Source: Streptomyces capillispiralis (GTDB taxonomy: Bacteria > Actinomycetota > Actinomycetes > Streptomycetales > Streptomycetaceae). Taken from it: 64,000 nucleotides of DNA. Where the stretch lies: NCBI RefSeq assembly GCF_007829875.1, contig NZ_VIWV01000001.1, positions 1,798,001 through 1,862,000 on the forward strand, written 5' to 3'. Position numbers and translations under genes: made by a program. The notes beneath the pieces were generated by a model. It made no database searches. It saw nothing but the letters and a program-made list of their open reading frames with translations, and had not been told where the DNA came from. Position 1 is the first letter of the stretch. The number at the start of each line of letters is the position of its first letter. Shown piece by piece: positions 9,038-16,888 of the stretch.

Positions 9038-9961
9038 TTACGGCAGCTGGGACTGGACCTGGGAGGAGATCAGTTCCAGGTGGTCGAGGTCGGACAGGTC
9101 CAGGACCTGGAGGTAGATGCGGCTGGAGCCGGTCTCCGCGTAGCGGCCGATCTTGTCGACGACCTCGGCGGGCGAGCCCGCCAGGCCGTTGGCCCTGAGC
9201 TCCTCGGCCTCGCGGCCGATCGCGGCGGCGCGGCGGGCGACCTCCTGGTCGTCCTTGCCGACGCAGACGACGAGGGCGTTGGAGTAGACGAGGTCGCCGG
9301 GGTCGCGGCCGGCTTCCTGGGCGGCGGCGCGGACCCGGCCGAACTGCCGCGCGGTGTCCTCGACGGAGGCGAAGGGCATGTTGAACTCGTCGGCGAACCG
9401 CGCGGCGAGGCGCGGGGTGCGACGCGCGCCGTGGCCGCCGATGAGGACCGGCACCTTGGGCTGGACCGGCTTGGGGAGCGCGGGCGACCTGGTGAGGTCG
9501 TAGTGGGTGCCGTGGTGGTCGAAGGTCTTGCCGGGCTCGGTGGCCCACAGTCCGGTGACGATCTCCAGCTGTTCCTCGAGGCGGGCGAACTTCTCCTTCG
9601 GGAAGGGGATGCCGTACGCCGTGTGCTCCTCCTCGAACCAGCCGGCGCCCAGGCCGAGTTCGACGCGGCCGCCGGACATCTGGTCGACCTGGGCGACCTG
9701 GATGGCGAGGACGCCGGGGAGGCGGAAGGTGCCGGCGGTCATCAGGGTGCCGAGCCGGATGCGCCGGGTCTCGCGGGCGAGGCCGGCGAGGGTGATCCAG
9801 GCGTCGGTGGGGCCGGGCAGGCCGTCCGCGGAGCCCATGGCGAGGTAGTGGTCGGAGCGGAAGAAGGCGTCGAAGCCGAGGTCCTCGGTGGCCTTGGCGA
9901 CGGTGAGCAAGGTGTCGTAGGTGGCCCCCTGCTGGGGCTCGGTGAAGATGCGAAGATCCAT
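9038..9961 (-). CDS. LLM-class F420-dependent oxidoreductase
   Basis: A 307-residue luciferase-like monooxygenase-fold protein of the F420-dependent subgroup. Visible signatures are FFRSDHYLAM near residue 35, RIRLGTLMTAGTFRLPG (about 72), GRVELGLGAGWFEEEHTAYG (about 105) and PVLIGGHG (about 170). Such proteins form an (alpha/beta)8 barrel and use coenzyme F420 (or flavin) to oxidise or reduce small substrates; the substrate cannot be deduced here. ATG 9961 is the natural start because the next in-frame Met upstream lies within low-complexity non-coding sequence. It is monocistronic: a hairpin follows it, and the flanking genes read away or are unrelated. No TTA codon. Confidence 0.92.
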   Translation of the reverse strand: MDLRIFTEPQQGATYDTLLTVAKATEDLGFDAFFRSDHYLAMGSADGLPGPTDAWITLAGLARETRRIRLGTLMTAGTFRLPGVLAIQVAQVDQMSGGRVELGLGAGWFEEEHTAYGIPFPKEKFARLEEQLEIVTGLWATEPGKTFDHHGTHYDLTRSPALPKPVQPKVPVLIGGHGARRTPRLAARFADEFNMPFASVEDTARQFGRVRAAAQEAGRDPGDLVYSNALVVCVGKDDQEVARRAAAIGREAEELRANGLAGSPAEVVDKIGRYAETGSSRIYLQVLDLSDLDHLELISSQVQSQLP

Positions 9962-10192
9962 GACTCCATCCTGCACGCTCCGCGGGGGCCCGGTCGGGCC
10001 GGGCGGCGTGCCCGGGGCCACGGTCGGGTGAAATCCGGCGGTGACCGGCGGTGGGGTGCGAGCGGGCCAGTGACCCGTTCCGGCGGTGATCGTTGGCTCG
10101 GGCGGAGCCGGAGTGCCCGGCGCCCGCGCCGGCGTGTGCGCCGGGGTGTCATCGTGTCGGCCCCCCGGGGGCCACGGGCCGAGGAGGCCGTC

Positions 10193-10390
10193 ATGTCCGA
10201 AGAGAGCGTGCCGCAGCGGGGCGGGGCGGCGGAAGTGCCGCCGAAGGGGCTGTTGCAGCAGATGGAGGAGCTGATGGCGGCGCTGAACGCGGACCTGTCG
10301 GCGCTGGACGCGGATCTGCAGGCGGCGGGGCCGGGGCGGGACGGTGGTGCCGGGGCCGTCGGCGCGGGGGACGAGCGCGAGGGCCGCTGA
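10193..10390 (+). CDS. Small hypothetical protein (65 aa)
   Basis: A short rightward gene with a strong Shine-Dalgarno (GAGGAGG, 10181-10187) five bases before ATG 10193. The product is 65 residues. A central predicted amphipathic helix (about residues 18-46, LLQQMEELMAALNADL with heptad-like leucines and a second LSALDADLQ turn) could form a short coiled coil, and Gly/Ala-rich tails flank it. No family is recognised. It lies between two leftward genes, so it has its own promoter if expressed. Support comes from the ribosome site and helical pattern only; it could still be spurious. Confidence 0.5.
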   Translation: MSEESVPQRGGAAEVPPKGLLQQMEELMAALNADLSALDADLQAAGPGRDGGAGAVGAGDEREGR

Positions 10391-10425
10391 GGCCGGGTGA
10401 CCGGTCGGGAGCGGGCGGCCGGTGC

Positions 10426-10896
10426 TCAACCGGCCTCCCGCTCCGGTAAGCCCTGGTCGCGGTCGGCCAGTTTGCGGAGCATCTCCAGGACGCGGTCGCG
10501 GGACTCGTCGGCCGCGTCGATGGCCTCCATGCACTGCCAGTACGTCGACTCCTCGTCCACGGCGCTGGCGATGGCGACCAGGGCGATGCCGACCTCGCCG
10601 AGCAGGCCGCCGAGGTACATCAGGGACTGGCGGGCCTCGCCCAGCTCGGTGAGCTGGGCCGCCCGCAGCTCCCCCGGGCCGAGCGGCGGGGTGTCCAGGA
10701 CGCCGCAGCCGCGGCCCGCCAGCTCGGTCAGCCCCAGAGCCTCGCCGCGCAGTTCGGGTGGGCCGACGACCGCGAGGCGGCTGCCGATCGCCTGTGCCAG
10801 GGCCTGGGCCTGCCACACCTCGGTCAGCATCTCCGGCACCGCGCCGCTCGCGGCCAGGGCCCGCCTGCTCGTCACGATGAGCCGCACGGCGTCCAT
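10426..10896 (-). CDS. DUF6099-like protein
   Basis: A 156-residue predominantly helical protein resembling the Streptomyces DUF6099 family (start MDAVRLIVTSRRALA, then a WQAQALAQAIGSRLAV block and GPPELRGEALGL). The function of this family is unknown to me. ATG 10896 was selected because it gives the family-typical N-terminus; an in-frame upstream Met at 10929 would add eleven unlikely residues. No membrane segment or enzyme motif is evident; the C-terminal half (about 85-150) is a long helical region with a short acidic stretch. A TTA codon occurs seven codons from the end (10447-10449), so truncation by poor decoding would lose little. Family recall is moderate; existence of the gene is well supported by codon use. 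Confidence 0.75.
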   Translation of the reverse strand: MDAVRLIVTSRRALAASGAVPEMLTEVWQAQALAQAIGSRLAVVGPPELRGEALGLTELAGRGCGVLDTPPLGPGELRAAQLTELGEARQSLMYLGGLLGEVGIALVAIASAVDEESTYWQCMEAIDAADESRDRVLEMLRKLADRDQGLPEREAG

Positions 10897-11096
10897 GCGC
10901 TGCCCCCGTCCGTCCGACGCGCTGCCCACGCGTCCGCATCCGTTGAACTCCTGTGTCCACTACCCAGAGTGAGGGCCCGTGAGACAAAAAGCCAGAGGAA
11001 GACGGAAAATTGCGGACAACAATTCGAGTACGGTTCATGTGTTGGACACGGAGCGTGATAACGGAGTCATCAGCTCCCCAGTCGGCGGGCGGCTCC

Positions 11097-11483
11097 TCAC
11101 CCGGTGGGCGGCTCCTCACCGGCGGGTGGCTCCGCGGCCGGGAACCGGCGTTCGTTGCGGTCGATCTTGGCGGCCAGGGCGGTCAGCGGATCGATGCCGA
11201 GGACCTCGCACAGCTGGAGGAGGTAGGCGAGGACGTCGGCCACCTCGTCGGTGACGCGGTGCGCGGTGTCCGGGTCGTCCATGACCCGGGCGGACTCCTC
11301 GGGCGTCGCCCACTGGAAGATCTCCAGGAGTTCGGAGGCCTCCACGCTGAGCGCGGCGGCGAGGTTCTTCGGGGTGTGGTACGGCTGCCAGTTCCGCGCG
11401 GCGGCGAAGTCGGCCAGCCGGAGCTGGAGTTCGGCGAGGCCGGGGCGCTCGGGCGGGGGCGGGGCGTCGTGCGGATCAGTCAC
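11097..11483 (-). CDS. MazG-like nucleotide pyrophosphohydrolase (dCTPase/RS21-C6 type)
   Basis: A 128-residue all-helical NTP pyrophosphohydrolase. The metal-binding pair is visible as EASELLEIFQW (about 48-58) and DEVADVLAYLL (about 79-89), the EExxE/ExxD arrangement of the MazG/RS21-C6 superfamily. These enzymes hydrolyse non-canonical or excess (d)NTPs to monophosphates for pool sanitation. It starts at GTG 11483, overlapping the end of the upstream ATPase gene by eight bases, which implies coupled expression. The C-terminus is a Pro/Glu tail made of a short repeat (EEPP) that continues as nucleotide repeats past the stop. Substrate specificity cannot be told from sequence. Confidence 0.9.
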   Translation of the reverse strand: MTDPHDAPPPPERPGLAELQLRLADFAAARNWQPYHTPKNLAAALSVEASELLEIFQWATPEESARVMDDPDTAHRVTDEVADVLAYLLQLCEVLGIDPLTALAAKIDRNERRFPAAEPPAGEEPPTG

Positions 11484-12660
11484 GGTTCAGGTGTACCACC
11501 GTCACCCCGGGCACCCGCGCGGCCCAGGAGGCGTCGCTCACCGCGCCGGTCAGGCGGAGGTGCCCGCGCTCGCACATGCGGGCCGCCAGGTGCAGCAGGT
11601 GGGTGCGCTGTGCCGGGTCCAGGGCGCGGTCCAGGCCGTCGGCGAGCACGGTGAGGGTGCGCAGCGCGGCCGGAACCTCGCCGGGCGCGTCCAGTTCCAG
11701 CACGCCGGGGCCGGTGAGCAGCACCAGGGCGAGGGCGGTGTACCGCAGTTCGCCGTCGCCGAGGCGGCGCAGCTCGGTGCGGGTGCCGTCGCCCCGGTCG
11801 AGCAGGGCGCGGACCAGTCCGGCGCCGCACGGTTCGGCGAGCAGGTCGGCCACCGGACCGGCGCATCCGGCGCGCACCGCGTCGACGAGGAGGGCGTGCC
11901 GGCGTCCGCACTCGGCGCGGGTGCGCCCCAGCACGTCGGCGAGGTTGTCGCAGCCGCCGAGCAGCCGGCCGGAGCCGGCCGGGACGGGTGCGCGCATCCG
12001 CTCGGGGCGGGGGTCGCAGGGGAAGACGGAGCGCAGGGCGACCACCATCTGTTCGGCGGCGGCGAGCACCCTGCGCTGTCCCGGGGTCTTTCCGGCGACG
12101 CGCAGCGGCAGCAGGGCGGTGCCGAGCCGGTCGTCGGGCAGCGGGGCGCGGGTGACCGGGGTGGCCCCGGCCGTGTGCCAGGCGGCCTGCACGGTGCGCC
12201 GGCCGGGGTCGCGCAGGGCCGTGCGCAGCAGGACCAGCCCGTCGGCCGTCAGCCGCTCCCCCACGATCCGCAGCTCGGGTTCGGCCTGCACGGCGACCTC
12301 CAGCCGCACCGGCCCCTCGGGACCGTCGGCCGTGCAGCCGATGCGGAAGCCGCGGCGGCGCTGGGCGTCGACGCGGGCCCGCTCCGGCACACAGGCCCCG
12401 GGTTCGGGGAACGCCTCCGCCAGTTCGGCCCCGCCGCCGAGCCGGGCGAGTGCCTCGTACGCCCGCAGCGCGGTGGTCTTGCCGCTGCCGCTGGGTCCGG
12501 TGAGCAGGGTGAGGGCCCCCAGCCGCAGCCGGGCGCCGCGGTGCCCGGCGAACGCGGACAACAGCAGCTCGGTCACCCGCGGCAGTCCGGGGCGCCCGTC
12601 CGCGGCCGGCGGCGCGGGGTGCGGGGCGGTGTCCTGGCGGGGCGGGGAGGCAGGGGTCAT
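11476..12660 (-). CDS. AAA-family (ABC/SMC-like) ATPase
   Basis: A 394-residue P-loop ATPase. A Pro-rich N-terminal stretch is followed by LTLLTGPSGSGKTTALRAYEAL (Walker A near residue 52-60). The C-terminal part has the LGDGELRYTALALVLLTG signature-like stretch, then VLELDAP in the Walker B position and a late VTVVHLNRD strand. The pattern resembles RecF/SMC-like 'AAA_15/21' ATPases often annotated only as AAA family protein. The expected Walker B Glu is replaced by the LELDAPGE arrangement, so catalytic competence is uncertain. It overlaps the MazG-like gene by 8 bases (GTGACTGA), suggesting a two-gene unit possibly concerned with nucleotide or DNA metabolism. No partner nuclease (OLD Toprim) domain is present. 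No TTA codon. Confidence 0.8.
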   Translation of the reverse strand: MTPASPPRQDTAPHPAPPAADGRPGLPRVTELLLSAFAGHRGARLRLGALTLLTGPSGSGKTTALRAYEALARLGGGAELAEAFPEPGACVPERARVDAQRRRGFRIGCTADGPEGPVRLEVAVQAEPELRIVGERLTADGLVLLRTALRDPGRRTVQAAWHTAGATPVTRAPLPDDRLGTALLPLRVAGKTPGQRRVLAAAEQMVVALRSVFPCDPRPERMRAPVPAGSGRLLGGCDNLADVLGRTRAECGRRHALLVDAVRAGCAGPVADLLAEPCGAGLVRALLDRGDGTRTELRRLGDGELRYTALALVLLTGPGVLELDAPGEVPAALRTLTVLADGLDRALDPAQRTHLLHLAARMCERGHLRLTGAVSDASWAARVPGVTVVHLNRD

Positions 12661-12744
12661 GTGCGGGACGGTAAGGGGTCGGCGCGGGGCGAACCGTTCC
12701 GCTCGGTGGGCCTTCCCACGATCGGGCGACGCGGGCCCCGCCCC

Positions 12745-13140
12745 TCACACGCCCGGGACCCCGACGCCCTTCATCAGCCCGGTGACCTCCGTACCGGCCG
12801 GGGTCAGGAGGAAGACGTTGCGGTCGACCCGGTGCATGCCGCTGGCCAGGCCGAAGACGACGCCGGTGCTGAAGTCCAGGACCCGTTTGGCGACCTCGGT
12901 CTCCGCGTTGGTCAGGTCGAGCAGCACGGGTATGCCGGACATCAGTGTCTCGGCGACGTCGCGGGCGTCCGCGAACACGTTGACGCGCAGGACGACGAAG
13001 CGGCGCCGCGATTCCGTCTCGGCCTCGGGCAGGGCGCGGTGGCCCACCGCGGACGGCCAGGCGTCGCGGCCCCGCAGCGGAACGACCTGGGCGAGCCCCT
13101 CCCACTGTTCGTCGGTGACATCGTGGCTGTTCACCGGCAT
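12745..13140 (-). CDS. SepF-like cell-division protein
   Basis: A 131-residue SepF-fold protein. The core runs from about residue 35 (RRFVVLRVNVFADARDV) through IPVLLDLTN to RVLDFSTGVVFGLA and NVFLLTP, matching the SepF domain that dimerises and bridges FtsZ to the membrane. The usual long N-terminal amphipathic helix plus linker of canonical SepF is short here, so this is one of the extra SepF-like paralogues found in Streptomyces rather than the SepF of the dcw-linked locus. ATG 13140 has a good GACGGAG ribosome site; an upstream TTG (13179) was rejected. It stands alone, 85 bases from the neighbouring ATPase start. A role in sporulation septation is plausible but unproven. Confidence 0.85.
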   Translation of the reverse strand: MPVNSHDVTDEQWEGLAQVVPLRGRDAWPSAVGHRALPEAETESRRRFVVLRVNVFADARDVAETLMSGIPVLLDLTNAETEVAKRVLDFSTGVVFGLASGMHRVDRNVFLLTPAGTEVTGLMKGVGVPGV

Positions 13141-13482
13141 GCTCCGTCCCCTGTCGCACTGACTGTCTGCATCAGGCAATTCTTACTCATGGTCACCCGT
13201 TCGGCCCAATAACGACACGCTCCGCCATCGCAGGGTGCCCTTGCCGTGACGCTTGACACGGGGGGCCGGCCGAGCATGCGGAGGAAGGCTACGGGGGCTC
13301 ACCGGTGCCGACGGCAGGGGGCCTCGATCCCGTCGGGCGGGGGCGGAGGCGCCGCCCGGGCCGCGGGAGGGGGCCGGCGTGGTGGACGGCCGGTGTCGGG
13401 ACACGCGTTCGCCGCACCGTCGGGGGAGGAAGGATTCTCCCCTGGCGGTGCGGCGGACGCGGGCCGGCCGGGTGGTGCGGGG
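13141..13482. other. 342-base intergenic region with sepF-like promoter area and terminator
   Basis: No convincing gene is seen here. The right part holds the hairpin at 13410-13455 that ends the leftward sugar-uptake operon. The left part (13141-13250) is relatively AT-richer, as expected for the promoter of the SepF-like gene. Open frames across it have no ribosome sites and no family resemblance. Confidence 0.6.
13410..13455. terminator. Hairpin terminator downstream of the GH3 gene
   Basis: Outer arms 13410-13419 and 13446-13455 are a perfect 10-bp complement (CGCCGCACCG / CGGTGCGGCG). Inner arms 13423-13428 and 13437-13442 (GGGGAG / CTCCCC) extend the stem. It starts 28 bases after the stop of the leftward hexosaminidase gene. 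Confidence 0.75.
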
Positions 13483-14973
13483 TCAGCCCGCGACGACCGC
13501 CTCCGCGGCGGCCGTGCCGCAGACCCGGGCCGCGCCGTGGGTGGCGATGTGCAGGGCGCCGCGCGGGGCGGACTGGGGGACGCCCATCTCCACGACCACG
13601 GTGTCCCGGTCGGCGGCGAGCAGGGTGTCCAGGGCCGCGCCCATCCACGGGTGCCGGTGCTCGTCGCGGACCACGGCGACGACGCGCCGGCCGGCCGCCG
13701 CCCTCAGCGCCTCGTCACCGGCGTCGGGGCCGGTGAAGCAGCCGGTGGAGGTGCCCGGCAGCAGCCGCTCCAGCTCGGCGCCGACGCCCCACGGGGTCTC
13801 GTCGCCCACGGCGATGTTCGCCTCCGGGTTGAACGTCGCCACGTACACCGGTCCGGTGACCGGGGCGGCCGTCCCGGCGCGGGTGACGGTGACCGCGCGG
13901 CGGGCCGCGGTGAGGCCGACCTCCGGCTCGGGCTCCACCGCCGCGGCCGGGGAGCGCCGGACACCGGCGGTCCACGCGGCCAGGGCGCGCACCCGGGCGG
14001 CGGCGTCGGCCAGCCGCTCCTCCGGCAGTTCACCGGAGCGGACGGCGCCCACCAGAGCGTCCCGCAGACTCTGCACCGTGCCCTCGTCGCACAGCCCGCC
14101 GCCCACGCAGATCGCGTCGGCGCCCGCCGCGATGGCGAGGACGACGCCGTGGGCGAGGCCGTAGGTGCCGGAGATGGCGCGCATCTCCATGCCGTCGGTG
14201 ACGATCAGGCCGTCGTAGCCGAGTTCGCCGCGCAGCAGGTCGGTGAGGATGCGGGGGGAGAGCGTGGCCGGGCGGTCCGGGTCGAGGACCGGCACCCGGA
14301 TGTGGGCGCTCATCACGGCACGGGTGCCGGCCGCGATCGCCGCACGGAACGGCTGGAGTTCGCGCTCGTTCAGCGTGGTGGCGTCGAGGTCGATGTGCGG
14401 GATCGCGTGGTGGGAGTCGACGCTGGTGTCGCCGTGGCCGGGGAAGTGCTTGGTGCAGGCGGCCACGCCGGTGGACTGCAGTCCCTCGACGTAGGCGGCG
14501 GTGTGCCGGGCCACCAGGGAGGTGTCGCCGCCGAAGGAGCGCACGCCGATCACCGGGTTGTCGGGGTTGGCGTTGACGTCGGCCGACGGCGCCCAGTTGA
14601 AGTTGACGCCGCACTCGGCGAGCCGGCGGCCCAGTTCGCGGGCGACGCGCCGGGTGAGGTCGGTGTCGTCGACGGCGCCGAGCGCGTGGTTGCCGGGGAA
14701 GGAGGAACCGGTGCGGACCTCCAGCCGGGTGACGTCGCCGCTCTCCTCGTCGATGGCCACCAGCAGGTCGTCCCGCTCGGCCCGCAACTGGGCGGTGAGA
14801 GCGGTCACTTGTTCGGCGGTGGTGACGTTGCGGCCGAAGAGGGCGACGGAGGCGAGGCCCTCGCCGAGCCGGCGGCGCACCCAGTCGGGCGCGGTGGTGC
14901 CGGCGAAGCCCGGTTGCAGTACGGCGAGCGCGTCCCGGGTGAGGGTGTCGGTGCCGGTGGTGAATGTCGTCAT
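13483..14973 (-). CDS. GH3 beta-N-acetylhexosaminidase (NagZ/DasD-like), copy 1
   Basis: A 496-residue intracellular-looking glycoside hydrolase family 3 protein. The N-terminal TIM barrel (about 1-330) contains the NagZ-type catalytic loop KHFPGHGDTSVDSH (about 170), whose His/Asp pair supplies the general acid, and the nucleophile aspartate in GLIVTDGMEM (about 245). A C-terminal domain (about 350-496) includes a DxxTPWGVG segment and closes with VVEMGVPQSAPRG. No signal peptide is seen, so it probably cleaves imported chitobiose-type or muropeptide-derived GlcNAc sugars. It is the last gene of a leftward operon, seven bases behind the permease gene. A paralogue with the same architecture lies at 30518-32041. 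Confidence 0.92.
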   Translation of the reverse strand: MTTFTTGTDTLTRDALAVLQPGFAGTTAPDWVRRRLGEGLASVALFGRNVTTAEQVTALTAQLRAERDDLLVAIDEESGDVTRLEVRTGSSFPGNHALGAVDDTDLTRRVARELGRRLAECGVNFNWAPSADVNANPDNPVIGVRSFGGDTSLVARHTAAYVEGLQSTGVAACTKHFPGHGDTSVDSHHAIPHIDLDATTLNERELQPFRAAIAAGTRAVMSAHIRVPVLDPDRPATLSPRILTDLLRGELGYDGLIVTDGMEMRAISGTYGLAHGVVLAIAAGADAICVGGGLCDEGTVQSLRDALVGAVRSGELPEERLADAAARVRALAAWTAGVRRSPAAAVEPEPEVGLTAARRAVTVTRAGTAAPVTGPVYVATFNPEANIAVGDETPWGVGAELERLLPGTSTGCFTGPDAGDEALRAAAGRRVVAVVRDEHRHPWMGAALDTLLAADRDTVVVEMGVPQSAPRGALHIATHGAARVCGTAAAEAVVAG

Positions 14974-14980
14974 CGAAGCG

Positions 14981-15811
14981 TCATCCCTTCACGGCGCCGT
15001 CGGTGAGGCCGCTGACGGCCTTGCGCTGCAGGAAGATGAAGAGGATCAGGATGGGCAGCGCGAACAGGGAGGAGGCGGCCATCGTGGCTCCCCAGTCGTC
15101 GCCGAACGCGGTGCGGAACTGCGACAGCCACAGCGGGAGCGTCTGGTGCTCGATGCCCTTGTTGAGGATGAGGACCAGGGGGAACTCGTTCCAGGCGGTG
15201 ATGAAGCCGAAGAGCGAGGTGGCCATCAGGCCGGGCGCCAGCAGCGGGAAGATCACCTTGACGAAGGCCTGGGTGCGGGTGCAGCCGTCGACCATCGCCG
15301 ACTCCTCCAGCTCCTTGGGCACGGCGGCCACGTAGCCGCGCAGGGTGAGGAGGGTGAGGGGCAGCACCATCATCATGTAGAAGGCGGTCAGCGGGACCAG
15401 GCTGTCGAGCATGTCGCTGTCGCGCACCAGCATGTAGATGGCGATGACCATGACCTCCCAGGGCGCCATCTGCGCCAGCATGAAGGTCACGATGAAGCCC
15501 CGGCGCCCCTTGAAGCGCATCCGGGCCAGGGCGAACGACGCGAGCAGGGCGATGACCAGTGACAGCAGCACCGCGACGACGGTGACGGTGACGGAGTTGC
15601 GCACCAGCGTCCAGAAGTGGTCCGCGTGCACGGCCTTGTCGAAGTGGGCGAGGGTGACGTCCGTCGGGAACCACACGGGGTCCTCGGAGATGATGTCGCC
15701 CTGCGGTTTGAAGGCCGTGGCGAACATCCAGTACACCGGGAAGGCGAACACCGCGAAGAGCAGGACCGCGGTCGCGTTGGGCCAGATACGGCCGAAGGGT
15801 GAGCGCTTCAC
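14981..15811 (-). CDS. Sugar ABC transporter permease (MalG/DasC type)
   Basis: A 276-residue inner-membrane permease of the carbohydrate uptake 1 family. Six hydrophobic segments are visible, the first at about residues 12-32. The cytoplasmic EAA loop is seen as ELEESAMVDGCTRTQAFVKVIFPL (about 185-208), the contact site for the shared ATPase. GTG 15811 overlaps the stop of the upstream permease (GTGA), indicating coupling. It pairs with the following MalF-like permease and the binding lipoprotein. No ATPase gene is in the operon, so a genome-encoded multitask ATPase (MsiK in Streptomyces) probably energises it. Substrate is inferred to be an amino sugar from the GH3 gene and DasR-like regulator. 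Confidence 0.93.
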   Translation of the reverse strand: MKRSPFGRIWPNATAVLLFAVFAFPVYWMFATAFKPQGDIISEDPVWFPTDVTLAHFDKAVHADHFWTLVRNSVTVTVVAVLLSLVIALLASFALARMRFKGRRGFIVTFMLAQMAPWEVMVIAIYMLVRDSDMLDSLVPLTAFYMMMVLPLTLLTLRGYVAAVPKELEESAMVDGCTRTQAFVKVIFPLLAPGLMATSLFGFITAWNEFPLVLILNKGIEHQTLPLWLSQFRTAFGDDWGATMAASSLFALPILILFIFLQRKAVSGLTDGAVKG

Positions 15812-16809
15812 AGCTCGTCCTCCTCTTGCTTGATCACCGCGCGCAGGTAGTACGAGGTGATGACGATCAGCACCAGGATGGTCAGGAACGAGATGGCCGC
15901 GCCCATGCCGAAGTGCTGGTTGCCCACGCCCTCGACGAAGGCGTAGATCGGCAGGGTCTCGGTGAGCCGGTCCGGGCCGCCCTCATTGATGGCGAAGATC
16001 TGCGGGAACGCCTTGAACACCCAGATGACCTCGAGGAAGGTCGTGGCGTACAGGAAGGGCCGCAGGAAGGGGAAGGTGACCGAGGTGAAGCTCGTCCAGG
16101 CGCCGGCGCCGTCCAGGGAGGCGGCCTCGTACAGCTCCTTGGGGACGGTGGTGGTGGCGGCGTAGAGGTTGATCGCCACGAAGGGGACGGACTGCCAGAC
16201 GATCAGCAGGGTGACCACGGAGAACGTGGAGAACTGGGTGCCGAGCCAGTTGTAGTCCGCCATGGAGTGCCAGCCGGCCTTGTCCAGCAGCCAGTTGACG
16301 ACGCCGAAGCGCTGGGCGAACAGCCACTGGTAGACGGTGGTGGCGGCGATGACGGGCATGGCCCAGGCGAGGACCAGGCCCAGCATGAGCAGCAGCCGCA
16401 TCCGCCGGCCGAGCCGGGCGAGCAGCAGGCCGATGAGGGTGCCCAGCAGCATGATGAGCACCACGTTGGCCGCGGTGAACCAGACGGTGCGCTGGACGAC
16501 CGACCAGAACTCGGAACTGCCCAGGGCCTCCTGGTAGTTCTCGACGCCGTTCCATTCGGTCAGGTGCTGGATGAGCTGCCGCGCGTTGAGGTTCTGGAAC
16601 GACAGCATGCCGTTCTTCACCAGGGGCCAGCCGAGCAGGATCAGCGTGGCGAGGAGTGCGGGCAGCAGGAGCAGATAGGGGGCGGCGGCGGCGCGCCGGC
16701 CGCTGGAGGCCGTGGTTCCGCGGGTGGTCCCCCGCGGGCCCGAAGGGGCCTCGGCCTTGCGGACAGCGGGCTCCCCGGCCGTGTCCTTGCCTTGGGTCTG
16801 CACTGGCAT
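15808..16809 (-). CDS. Sugar ABC transporter permease (MalF/DasB type)
   Basis: A 333-residue permease. A polar N-terminal tail (about 1-45) is followed by six transmembrane stretches, the first being AAPYLLLLPALLATLILLGW. The EAA motif appears as ELYEAASLDGAGAWTSFTSVTFPFL (about 225-249). ATG 16809 was chosen over the upstream in-frame start at 16845 because GGAAGAGACGG precedes it at ribosome-site distance. It forms the heterodimeric channel with the MalG-type permease whose start overlaps its stop. The 79-base gap to the binding-protein gene has no strong hairpin, so the operon likely runs through. Confidence 0.92.
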   Translation of the reverse strand: MPVQTQGKDTAGEPAVRKAEAPSGPRGTTRGTTASSGRRAAAAPYLLLLPALLATLILLGWPLVKNGMLSFQNLNARQLIQHLTEWNGVENYQEALGSSEFWSVVQRTVWFTAANVVLIMLLGTLIGLLLARLGRRMRLLLMLGLVLAWAMPVIAATTVYQWLFAQRFGVVNWLLDKAGWHSMADYNWLGTQFSTFSVVTLLIVWQSVPFVAINLYAATTTVPKELYEAASLDGAGAWTSFTSVTFPFLRPFLYATTFLEVIWVFKAFPQIFAINEGGPDRLTETLPIYAFVEGVGNQHFGMGAAISFLTILVLIVITSYYLRAVIKQEEDEL

Positions 16810-16888
16810 GACTTGCCGTCTCTTCCGTGGCCGTACGAGCAACACAGCTGGGGCCGGGGGCGCCGTCGGGCGCCCCCGGCACGCGTCG

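Noticed and set aside
4788..10390. Very long rightward open frames opposite pnkp, hen1 and the LLM gene (4788-7511, 7514-10390)
   Set aside because: They are antisense to well-recognised genes and are caused by high GC at third codon positions; only the short end of the second (from ATG 10193) has its own ribosome site and was kept.
10930..11096. AT-richer stretch as a possible horizontally acquired gene remnant
   Set aside because: It contains no frame with a ribosome site or recognisable protein; it looks like the promoter area of the DUF6099-like gene.
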